Source of the DNA: Candidatus Aenigmatarchaeota archaeon
GTDB lineage: Archaea; Aenigmatarchaeota; Aenigmatarchaeia; QMZP01
DNA length: 8,267 nucleotides
Direction: 5' to 3'
Assembly: GCA_030672315.1 (NCBI GenBank)
Contig: DAOVGQ010000040.1
Coordinates: 1 to 8,267, forward strand
Positions 1 through 5,095 of the stretch are shown piece after piece. The notes beneath the pieces were generated by a model. It saw only the letters and a program-made list of their open reading frames with translations, did not search any database and was not told the origin of the DNA. Position 1 is the first letter of the stretch, and every line of letters begins with the position of its first letter. The position numbers and the translations under genes are program-made.

Positions 1-1
1 C

Positions 2-409
2 GTCAAGAACAGGGCCTACAACCAGGCAGGGGCCTTCACAAGGGCTGAGCAGAACGCTGCCCTGTACACCCTGAACCATGTACTAAACACAGTACTGCTG
101 CTCCTTTCCCCAATAGCATGCTTCTCAACCCACAGGATATACAAGGACCTGAGGGGCAGGGCCATAGAGGAGCAGGCCTTCCCTAAGCAGTTCAAATTTA
201 AGGGAAAGAAGCCCGAATTCACAACCAGGGAGCTCATGGCCTTGAACAGCAGGCTCTGGAAGAGGAAGAAAGGGAAGGGTCTCTCCCTCAAGGCTCCAAT
301 ATCCTATGCCATGCTCCCCACCAAGTTCAAGCCAATTGGAAGGGACCTCAAGGAGGCCCACAGCATCGAGAAACTGGAGTGGGGAAAGCTAACAAAAATC
401 GTTATCTAG
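2..409 (+). CDS. valS: Valyl-tRNA synthetase, C-terminal end (partial)
   Basis: An open frame enters from the left edge and runs 135 codons to TAG at 407-409; its start lies outside the window. The first part (AALYTLNHVLNTVLLLLSPI, then a conserved IY..L) has the helical pattern of the class I synthetase anticodon-binding domain. The last part (ALNSRLWKRKKGKGLSLKAP, then GRDLKEAHSIEKLEWG) resembles the C-terminal end of archaeal ValRS as I know it, where a lysine-rich 'LSLK' helix precedes a 'DLK..H.I' strand. The enzyme charges tRNA-Val with valine in the cytosol. None of the catalytic core (HIGH, KMSKS) is visible, so leucyl- or isoleucyl-tRNA synthetase is possible, but the 'KGLSLKAP' stretch favours ValRS. 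Codon use (AGG for Arg) matches the neighbours. Confidence 0.72.
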   Translation, partial: VKNRAYNQAGAFTRAEQNAALYTLNHVLNTVLLLLSPIACFSTHRIYKDLRGRAIEEQAFPKQFKFKGKKPEFTTRELMALNSRLWKRKKGKGLSLKAPISYAMLPTKFKPIGRDLKEAHSIEKLEWGKLTKIVI

Positions 410-413
410 CGGC

Positions 414-440
414 CCATTTTACTAAATTCAGCCATTTTTT
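414..440 (+). terminator. T-rich transcription end region after valS
   Basis: Two T runs on the + strand (TTTT at 417-420 and TTTTTT at 435-440) follow the valS stop within 31 bases. Archaeal termination commonly relies on such U-rich tracts without a required hairpin. A weak 4-bp stem (CTCG/CGAG, 443-456) comes after the T run rather than before it, so it is not a bacterial-type terminator. Confidence 0.4.
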
Positions 441-463
441 CACTCGCGGAACCGAGGGAAAAC

Positions 464-494
464 TATTTAAATACCCGAATCAAAAACTTTATTA
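464..494 (+). promoter_or_regulatory. Two tandem TATA-like boxes
   Basis: TATTTAAA at 464-471 and CTTTATTA at 487-494 both fit the archaeal TATA box. At the usual spacing of about 25 bp they predict transcript starts near 493 and near 516. The second falls exactly on the first base of the outer stem of the hairpin at 516-548. The choice of start would decide whether the TGCAC arm at 507-511 is in the transcript (see findings). Confidence 0.5.
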
Positions 495-506
495 GTTGTT
501 ATCTAA

Positions 507-549
507 TGCACAAGAGTGCAATCTGGTGCCTTCGGCACCAGCAGGCACA
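507..549 (+). repeat. Leader hairpin, copy 1 of repeated element Z
   Basis: An 8-bp perfect stem (CTGGTGCC 523-530 with GGCACCAG 534-541, loop TTC) is extended by an outer stem GTGC 516-519 / GCAC 545-548, across a 3x3 internal loop (AAT / CAG). TGCAC at 507-511 can instead pair with GTGCA at 516-520, so the outer helix has a competitor. The core aligns without gaps with 3944-3975 downstream of the RNase P RNA. It lies between two TATA-like boxes and a 55-codon ORF, so it is either a 5'-leader structure or part of a small RNA. Confidence 0.6.
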
Positions 550-569
550 TTCGAGTCGGAGCGAAAAAT

Positions 570-737
570 ATGGGCATAAAAAAACTCACAGACCTTGAAA
601 GGGAGCTGAGCAGCTCCTACACCGAGAACCTCTCCATCAACACGGATTCAAGCAATCCCTGCATCAGGGATGTTCTCAGGATGCTGGGAGACCGAACACT
701 ATCCATTTCACTCCGAAGACACATCATGCTGAACTGA
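570..737 (+). CDS. Hypothetical small protein (55 aa)
   Basis: ATG at 570 opens a 55-codon frame ending in TGA at 735-737. The frame also reads upstream to a GTG at 516, but that stretch is the hairpin, so the ATG with GGAG at 558-561 upstream is the more sensible start. The product begins MGIKKLTDLERELSSSYTEN and ends SISLRRHIMLN; it is polar, with charged ends, no membrane segment, a single Cys (residue 31) and no metal-binding pattern. I do not recognise the family. It lies in a short unit between valS and RNase Z with its own TATA boxes. It could be a genuine small protein or chance coding in a non-coding RNA. Confidence 0.42.
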   Translation: MGIKKLTDLERELSSSYTENLSINTDSSNPCIRDVLRMLGDRTLSISLRRHIMLN

Positions 738-748
738 TTTCCCTGATT

Positions 749-782
749 CTTTATTTAACCCCTTTAATCCAATTCTATATTA
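749..782 (+). promoter_or_regulatory. Promoter region of RNase Z (two TATA candidates)
   Basis: CTTTATTTAA at 749-758 would place the transcript start near 779 and leave a leader of about 37 bases with the Shine-Dalgarno GGTGA at 806-810. CTATATTA at 775-782 would start transcription near 803 and make a leaderless message from the ATG at 804. The sequence does not decide between them. Confidence 0.45.
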
Positions 783-815
783 CATAGCCCCGAAAAGGGG
801 CCGATGGTGAGGGAT

Positions 816-1724
816 ATGCTCGAGATAGTCTTCCTCGGGACAGGCTCGGGAATACCGAGCAAGAGGAGGAACCCTGCCTCGATATGGCTCCAGTATGAGG
901 ACGATGCCTTTCTCTGGGACTGCGGGGAGGGAACCCAGAGACAGCTCATGGCAGCCAGGACCAGCTTCATGAAAATAAGCAGGATATTCATCACTCACTG
1001 GCACGCAGACCACTGGGCAGGCCTCATAGGCCTTATGCAGACCATGAACATGGAGGGCCGGAAGAAGGCCCTGCACATACACGGCCCAGAGGCCGAGAGA
1101 TTTGTGGGGGACCTCCTCGACCTTGACTACTGGGGTCCAAGGTTCAGGGTGGTTTCTCACAACGTCCCCTTTGAGGGAAGCGATCTCACCCCTGTCCATG
1201 AGGCCAAGAGGTTCACCATCCTTTCAATCCCTGTGAAGCACACTGTTCCTTCTGTGGGCTACGCCTTCCACGAGCACGATGTCTGGAACGTTGACATCCA
1301 GAAGGCAGGGAAGTTCGGGCTCCACCAGGGCCCCCTGGTTGGCAGGCTCAAGAGAGACGGCAAGGTCAGTGTCAGAGGGAAGGTCGTGACCCTGAAGCAG
1401 GTGGGCTACATCAAGAAGGGTATCAGGGTGGCCTACACAGGGGATACAGAACCCTGCAAGAACCTGGAGAAGCTCTGCCAGGGCGTGGACCTCGTGATAC
1501 ACGACGCCACATTCCTTGAGGAGAGGGAGGACCGCATGCACGGGGATGTCAAGAAGGCGGCCCAGCTGGCCAAGAGGTGCAGGGTGGGCGAGCTCATCCT
1601 TACCCACTTCTCCAGGCGCTACACAGACATCAGGCCCCTCAGGGACGAGGCCCTGAAGATATTCAAGAACACCAGGGTGGCTGAGGACCTCATGCGCATC
1701 AGGCTTAAGAAGAGCAACCGTTAG
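816..1724 (+). CDS. rnz: Ribonuclease Z (tRNA 3'-end endonuclease)
   Basis: This metallo-beta-lactamase-fold enzyme cuts the 3' trailer from tRNA precursors in the cytosol. The product is 302 aa, the usual short-form (RNase Z-S) length. The N-terminus EIVFLGTGSGIPSKRRNPAS is diagnostic. Zinc ligands are visible: HxHxDH as HWHADH (H61, H63, D65, H66), H142 in KHTVPSVGY, D210 in YTGDT and H264 in LTHFSRRY. Residues near 190-202 (VTLKQVGYIKKG) match the strand-plus-GxxxKG part common in this family. The frame also allows ATG 804 (four residues longer, MVRD). I chose 816 because GGTGA at 806-810 sits 5 bases before it and most homologues start one or two residues before EIVFLGTG. It appears monocistronic: stop at 1724, new TATA box at 1744. 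Confidence 0.93.
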   Translation: MLEIVFLGTGSGIPSKRRNPASIWLQYEDDAFLWDCGEGTQRQLMAARTSFMKISRIFITHWHADHWAGLIGLMQTMNMEGRKKALHIHGPEAERFVGDLLDLDYWGPRFRVVSHNVPFEGSDLTPVHEAKRFTILSIPVKHTVPSVGYAFHEHDVWNVDIQKAGKFGLHQGPLVGRLKRDGKVSVRGKVVTLKQVGYIKKGIRVAYTGDTEPCKNLEKLCQGVDLVIHDATFLEEREDRMHGDVKKAAQLAKRCRVGELILTHFSRRYTDIRPLRDEALKIFKNTRVAEDLMRIRLKKSNR

Positions 1725-1743
1725 ATTCCTGCCCAGCAAAAAC

Positions 1744-1751
1744 TTTATATA
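1744..1751 (+). promoter_or_regulatory. TATA box of the 1793-3431 operon
   Basis: TTTATATA is 20 bases past the RNase Z stop. The predicted start near 1773 leaves about 20 bases of leader carrying GGTGAT at 1784-1789, three bases before ATG 1793. Confidence 0.6.
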
Positions 1752-1792
1752 CCACCTCATTAACTATTTTCTAGTTGCAAATAGGTGATGTT

Positions 1793-2026
1793 ATGGCAGA
1801 TGAGCTTGATATGCTGTACAGGGCCGCATATGCAGGTATCGGGACTCTTCCAAGCAAAGAGAACTTCGATAACATGATTGAATTAACAAAGGAACTAGGA
1901 ATCTATAAAGGGTTTTCACGGAGATTTGATGGTGATAAGGGGTCTGGAAATTCGCGAATGCATAAATATGTTTTAATGTTTACAGATGAATCAGAACTGG
2001 GGTTTTATATAAGGGATACAACGTGA
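1793..2026 (+). CDS. Hypothetical small protein (77 aa), AT-rich
   Basis: ATG 1793 follows a strong Shine-Dalgarno (GGTGAT, 1784-1789); a TTG six codons upstream is the only alternative and would place the Shine-Dalgarno inside the gene. The product starts MADELDMLYRAAYAGIGTLP, has an acidic and aromatic N-terminal helix, a basic middle (KGFSRRFDGDKG) and a strand-like end (YVLMFTDESELGFYIRD). It has no Cys, no membrane segment and no motif that I recognise. Codon use differs from its neighbours: more A/T-ending codons (TTA, GAT, AAT, TTT) and CGG/CGA among the arginines. This suggests more recent acquisition or weak expression. The stop is only 4 bases before the next ATG, so it is probably translated together with the zinc-ribbon gene. 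Confidence 0.7.
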   Translation: MADELDMLYRAAYAGIGTLPSKENFDNMIELTKELGIYKGFSRRFDGDKGSGNSRMHKYVLMFTDESELGFYIRDTT

Positions 2027-2030
2027 TATC

Positions 2031-2291
2031 ATGAGAAACTACCGATACATAACCAACAGGACCCTGCTCAACAGGGCAGGGGAGGAGAAGGGCAACATAG
2101 CCGTGATGGTTCCCAATGACTCTGACACAGCCAGGGTTCGCTACAGGTGCCCTGAATGCGACCACTCCGAGCAGGGCGAGAGAGAGTGGAAGAGGCCCTT
2201 TTCTTTAAAGTGTTCTGGCTGCGGTTTCCTTATCAGGCTTTCCAGGCTCAAGAACGAGATAAAGAAGGAAAAGAGGCTGGCCAGGAAATAG
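2031..2291 (+). CDS. Small zinc-ribbon protein (86 aa)
   Basis: The C-terminal half carries two CxxC knuckles, C40-C43 (RCPECDH) and C61-C64 (KCSGCGF), separated by 17 residues: a zinc ribbon. The N-terminal half (RNYRYITNRTLLNRAGEEKG, then IAVMVPND) looks like a small beta domain, and the last 15 residues are strongly basic (KNEIKKEKRLARK), which would suit nucleic-acid or ribosome binding. It resembles conserved archaeal small zinc-ribbon proteins of unknown role, but I cannot name a characterised family. GTGAT at 2023-2027 overlaps the upstream stop and acts as the likely ribosome-binding site. Codon use here is the standard one for the window, unlike the gene just before it. Confidence 0.78.
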   Translation: MRNYRYITNRTLLNRAGEEKGNIAVMVPNDSDTARVRYRCPECDHSEQGEREWKRPFSLKCSGCGFLIRLSRLKNEIKKEKRLARK

Positions 2292-2327
2292 CTTCTCATA
2301 TCACATTTAGGCATTGGGGTGTTGTTG

Positions 2328-3431
2328 ATGGGTGAATACATTATTGATGGCTTCAGGGATGACGTTGACAGGGAGGAGACCTTTTTCTTCACACTGGATA
2401 CTGAAGGAAGGCTCATTAAGGAGGGATATAATAACTCAAATCTGGCAAGGGGGCTGGGTATCCTGCCACTTGAGTCAGACATCGGAACCCACATTCATGA
2501 TTATGTTGATCGCTGGAATATGCCAGAGGAAAGCAAATTATATGTAAGAGAGGGCTATAAACAAATACTCTCTGGATATCCAGACTTTTTCCAGACACAT
2601 TCCAACACGACAATAACAAACCAGAAGGGATATACCGTTCACATTCACCTGTCAGCTGCCAGGATACCAGTGGGCATAATTAATGAGATGCACGAGGAAT
2701 CGGCTGTGACTGCAGGGAAGAGGGAAGGTGAAAGGCTTATTGAAGGCTTTGGCGGAGTTGCCCATGAACTGAAATCCCCGCTTGCACAATGGGAGGGATT
2801 ACTACTTCGAGCAGCAAAAGAGATTGAGAAGCTGGGAATCAAGGAACTGGGGGGAGTGGAGATTCCTGAGTATCTAAGATACATTGATGCTGGGAAGCGC
2901 CACTACCAGAGGCTTGACAAAACAGTATGGAACATGCTCAAGCTCGCAGAAGGAAAGCTGGAGGTAAACAAGAGGGAGGCCAAGCTCTGGGATGAGATAT
3001 TGTTTCCATCGCTTAACCAGACTTCTCATGTTATCAACTATAAGAGGATACGCGTCGACTATGACGAGGGCATTGAGGAGGCCTCCTTGGTCACCGACCC
3101 TGACCTGATGCAGATAGTCTATGTAAACCTGCTTTCAAATGCTGCAAACTACACGCCCCGATACGGCAGGATGAGGTGCGGCATAAAAGAGATGCCGGGT
3201 GAGTACTGGCTTAATGCTGAAAATGAGGGTCCGGTCATACCTGATGAATATGAGCACACCCTTTTCGAGGCGGGCTTCAGGGTTACTGACACTGAGGAGA
3301 GTAATTCTAAGGGAACCGGCATAGGGCTTGCCACGTGCAAGAGGATTGTGGAGGCCCTGGAGGAGAGGATATTCTATGAAAAGGGAAGAGAAGGGGGCGC
3401 AAACTTCATAATAACATGCAAGCGTGAGTAA
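2328..3431 (+). CDS. Orphan soluble sensor histidine kinase
   Basis: This 367-aa two-component kinase should autophosphorylate on a histidine and pass the phosphate to a response regulator. Residues 1-130 form a probable PAS-like sensor domain (FFFTLDTEGRLI near 20-30, IHLSAARIPVG near 106-116). The H box is FGGVAHELKSPLAQ with phospho-acceptor H146. The N box is NLLSNAANYTP (N267, N271), the G1-like segment is NAENEGPVIP (297-305), the F box is LFEAGF (312-317) and the G2 box is SKGTGIGLATCKRIVEA (327-343). The classic DxGxG is replaced by ENEGPVI, a known histidine-kinase variant. No membrane helix or signal peptide is seen, so it should sense a cytosolic cue. ATG 2328 was chosen over GTG 2319 because GGGGTG (2316-2321) lies 6 bases upstream. 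It follows the zinc-ribbon gene by 36 bases. No receiver domain or response regulator lies in the window. Confidence 0.88.
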   Translation: MGEYIIDGFRDDVDREETFFFTLDTEGRLIKEGYNNSNLARGLGILPLESDIGTHIHDYVDRWNMPEESKLYVREGYKQILSGYPDFFQTHSNTTITNQKGYTVHIHLSAARIPVGIINEMHEESAVTAGKREGERLIEGFGGVAHELKSPLAQWEGLLLRAAKEIEKLGIKELGGVEIPEYLRYIDAGKRHYQRLDKTVWNMLKLAEGKLEVNKREAKLWDEILFPSLNQTSHVINYKRIRVDYDEGIEEASLVTDPDLMQIVYVNLLSNAANYTPRYGRMRCGIKEMPGEYWLNAENEGPVIPDEYEHTLFEAGFRVTDTEESNSKGTGIGLATCKRIVEALEERIFYEKGREGGANFIITCKRE

Positions 3432-3434
3432 ACC

Positions 3435-3442
3435 TTTATAAA
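3435..3442 (+). promoter_or_regulatory. TATA box of the RNase P RNA gene
   Basis: TTTATAAA starts 4 bases after the kinase stop. Its centre is about 25 bp before 3464, the first base of helix P1, which agrees well with the RNA end found independently by base pairing. Confidence 0.75.
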
Positions 3443-3463
3443 CCCCTTATTCAACTGCTAATT

Positions 3464-3914
3464 GTGTGAGCCGGGTACATAGCTTCCTAACCCTTTTTAC
3501 AGAAGCTTCCGCTTTCGCTAAAAGCGTTAACGGAAAAATGTGAAAAGGGGAGGGAGGAAGCTCCACTCACCTAAGCCTTTTTCAGAAAAGGCTTAAGCCA
3601 AAAGGAGTTGGTCTCCGCTTCGCTACGACCAACTTCCGGAAACTTGAGCCTTGATGGGAAGGGTACTGCACCGCCGGAAGGCGGGGGCTGAGAAGTCCGT
3701 GCCAGGAGCAGAAAGACACTGCCCTCCAGGAGCCCTGAAGGCCTAAAACCCCCAGGCAACTGACGGGAAAAGCCCGAGCTTGGATTGGGGCGGCAGGTGA
3801 AAAGGCTTGGCAATGCAGGGGTGCAAGCTTTAAGCGCATTAGACAGATGCTATGGTCCCTATACCTCCTTGGGGAGTGCGGGGCAACAGAAAGTGGGCTA
3901 CTCCCGGCACACAC
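3464..3914 (+). ncRNA. rnpB: RNase P RNA (M1-like ribozyme)
   Basis: This is the catalytic RNA that removes 5' leaders from pre-tRNA. The ends pair as helix P1: GUGUG-A-GCCGGG (3464-3475) with CCCGGC-A-CACAC (3903-3914). Helix P4 is clear: AGC-U-CCAC (3559-3566) pairs with GUGGGCU (3893-3899) and leaves the universal bulged uridine at 3562. The P4 flanks are the conserved GGAGGAAGCUCC-type 5' strand and ACAGAAAGUGGGCU 3' strand. P5 is UCACC (3567-3571) with GGUGA (3796-3800). In the specificity domain, CUGAGAA (about 3687) and GUGCCAGGAGCAGAAAGACAC (about 3699-3719) match the archaeal consensus. GACAGAUG (3842-3849) fits the region before P4. At about 451 nt it is longer than the usual 300-350 of archaea; the excess lies mainly in 3572-3660, where two hairpins occur. 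No protein-coding frame is supported on either strand here. Confidence 0.92.
3572..3637 (+). repeat. Hairpin pair X-Y inside RNase P RNA
   Basis: Hairpin X is a 10-bp stem UAAGCCUUUU (3572-3581) / AAAAGGCUUA (3586-3595) with loop UCAG, probably P8. Hairpin Y is GUUGGUC (3607-3613) / GACCAAC (3627-3633), with flanks AAGGA and UUCC; it lies in what appears to be an insertion before P9. The order X-Y and the linking GCCAAAAGGAGTTGG recur in the 3' flank (3918-4019), with X' CCTCTTT/AAAGAGG and Y' GTTGGCC/GGCCAAC. Confidence 0.6.
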
Positions 3915-3917
3915 CAA

Positions 3918-4019
3918 ACCTCTTTCAAAAAGAGGTGAATAGCACAATCCGGTGCTGAAGGCACCGGCAAGCACCACGCCAGAAGGAGTTGGCCACTCAC
4001 ACAGCTCGGGCCAACTTCC
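3918..4019 (+). repeat. Three-hairpin block X'-Z'-Y' after rnpB
   Basis: X' is ACCTCTTT (3918-3925) / AAAGAGGT (3929-3936), loop CAA. Z' is CCGGTGC (3949-3955) / GCACCGG (3961-3967), homologous to the hairpin at 516-549. Y' is GTTGGCC (3988-3994) / GGCCAAC (4009-4015). The block covers most of the 148-base spacer between the RNase P RNA end and the Sec61-beta ATG and contains no credible ORF. It may be a read-through tail of the RNase P transcript, a separate small RNA, or palindromic repeats with no function. Compared with 3572-3637 it looks like a diverged copy into which a Z hairpin of about 40 bases was inserted. Confidence 0.6.
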
Positions 4020-4029
4020 ACAAAAAGGA

Positions 4030-4037
4030 TTTATTAA
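4030..4037 (+). promoter_or_regulatory. TATA box for the Sec61-beta-like gene
   Basis: TTTATTAA is centred about 26 bp before 4060, which would give a near-leaderless message for ATG 4063. It lies just past the hairpin block, so this gene need not depend on read-through from rnpB. Confidence 0.5.
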
Positions 4038-4062
4038 CTAAGGATAATACTGAAGTGATAGC

Positions 4063-4246
4063 ATGGGAAAGAAGCAGAAGATTCAGATGCCTCAAAGTAC
4101 CGCGGGGCTAGAGGCTTAATAGCCGGCTTTTCCGCTACTTTGACGAGTCCAAAGAGAAGATAAAGTTCAAGCCAGAGCACATAGTAGCGGTCTGTGTGGT
4201 CATAATAGTTGTTGAGATTCTCCTGAAGCTGGGCTTCCTAATCTAA
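4063..4246 (+). CDS. Sec61-beta/SecG-like translocon subunit, frameshifted
   Basis: Two overlapping reading frames together make a short tail-anchored protein of the archaeal SecYE-beta translocon. Frame 1, from ATG 4063, reads MGKKQKIQMPQSTAGLEA and stops at TAA 4117. Frame 2 (one base on) has no start codon; from about 4118 it reads NSRLFRYFDESKEKIKFKPE and then one membrane helix, HIVAVCVVIIVVEILLKLGF, ending at TAA 4244-4246. MPxSTAGL plus RYFDE and a single C-terminal helix is the family signature, but in intact genes both parts share one frame and are nearly adjacent. A one-base skip between about 4111 and 4117 joins them into about 60 aa, near the usual 50-60. The cause may be a sequencing error, a recent mutation or a +1 recoding event; the intact second half argues against old decay. 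Confidence 0.72.
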
Positions 4247-4261
4247 TTCTTCAGAACAAAG

Positions 4262-4269
4262 CATTTAAC
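4262..4269 (+). promoter_or_regulatory. TATA box of the AP-endonuclease-fold gene pair
   Basis: CATTTAAC is centred about 25 bp before 4291, so the message is predicted to be leaderless or nearly so at ATG 4292. No Shine-Dalgarno is seen before this ATG, which agrees with leaderless translation. Confidence 0.5.
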
Positions 4270-4291
4270 AAATCTCTGACAATTCTATTCT

Positions 4292-5095
4292 ATGGACAGG
4301 CCCAGGTACGGCATGCTCACCGACCCCTCCAGGGACATAGTGAAGGAAATAAGGGCTGCCCAGAGGATGGGCTTTGATTATGTGGAGATTGGAATAGAAA
4401 TCCCTGAGGGCCATTATGACACATTGAAGAGGAGACGGAGGGAGATACTCAAGGCCCTCAAATCATTCAGGCACCCCCCTCTTGGGCACACCGCGTACTG
4501 GTCTGACCTCTGGTCTGATTATGAAGAGGTGAGGCAGGCATGGCTCAGGGTGGCCAGAAAATCCATAGATGTCTCTACCTCCCTGGGCTGCAGCAAGCTG
4601 AACATCCACGCACCTATCCTACATGGTATGTACAAGGATGAGCCATACAAGAGCAGGGCACTCAGAAATACAGCAAAGAGTCTCAGGGAGCTTGTCCGCT
4701 ACGGCCACGGCAGGGAAATAAAAGTCATGCTGGAGAACATGCCTGACCCGGATTGCATGCGTTTCAAGGAATTCTCCTACATACTCGGCAGTGTTCCTGG
4801 CCTGGGGGCGCATATTGATACAGGGCACTGCTTTGTTGAGGGCGGTATGCGTGTGGTCTCCAGGTACATCAGGACCTTCAGGGACAGGCTCGAGCACATC
4901 CATTTCAGTGATAATCAGGGCGAACAGGATGACCATATCGGGATAGGCCAGGGAGTGATAGACTATTTCAGGGTGATGAGGCTTCTCAGGAGGATTCGCT
5001 ATGACAAGACCATAAGCCTGGAGATATTCTCAGGCAGGAGGGACCTTAAAAATTCCCTTAAAATAATAAAGGCAATAGAGGAGGAGGTATGGTAA
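4292..5095 (+). CDS. Xylose-isomerase-like TIM-barrel protein (AP endonuclease 2 family)
   Basis: The 267-aa product has the TIM-barrel pattern shared by endonuclease IV and sugar-phosphate isomerases/epimerases (AP_endonuc_2 family). Likely metal ligands are H66 (LGHTAYW), H106 (LNIHAP), E148 (LENMP), D176 and H179 (HIDTGHC), H204 and D207 (HIHFSDN), D214 and H215 (DDHIGIGQG) and E244 (LEIF). The LENMP, DTGH and DxHxxIGxG segments are typical of the isomerase/epimerase branch, but endonuclease IV shares the same ligand set, so substrate cannot be named. ATG 4292 is the first in-frame start and matches the TATA spacing. Its end overlaps the next gene by 7 bases, so the two are probably translated together. 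A role in DNA repair or sugar metabolism is inference only. Confidence 0.82.
   Translation: MDRPRYGMLTDPSRDIVKEIRAAQRMGFDYVEIGIEIPEGHYDTLKRRRREILKALKSFRHPPLGHTAYWSDLWSDYEEVRQAWLRVARKSIDVSTSLGCSKLNIHAPILHGMYKDEPYKSRALRNTAKSLRELVRYGHGREIKVMLENMPDPDCMRFKEFSYILGSVPGLGAHIDTGHCFVEGGMRVVSRYIRTFRDRLEHIHFSDNQGEQDDHIGIGQGVIDYFRVMRLLRRIRYDKTISLEIFSGRRDLKNSLKIIKAIEEEVW

Noticed and set aside
516..569. GTG start extending the 55-codon ORF to 73 codons
   Set aside because: The extra codons coincide with the perfect hairpin, and GGAG precedes the internal ATG at 570.
780..1760. Long minus-strand frames opposite RNase Z (139 and 178 codons)
   Set aside because: They are shadows of a GC-rich coding gene on the + strand with all RNase Z motifs; no promoter or Shine-Dalgarno supports them.
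2281..2340. GTG 2319 as the histidine kinase start
   Set aside because: The GTG is part of the GGGGTG Shine-Dalgarno, which is correctly spaced for ATG 2328.
3464..3914. SRP (7S) RNA as the identity of this RNA
   Set aside because: The P4 helix with a bulged U, the ACAGAAA segment and the P1 end pairing are RNase P features; no SRP domain IV tetraloop motif was seen.
3571..4021. Minus-strand frames of 80, 131 and 60 codons across the RNase P RNA and its flank
   Set aside because: They lie over base-paired RNA structure and their translations are low in recognisable protein character; the + strand RNA explains the region.
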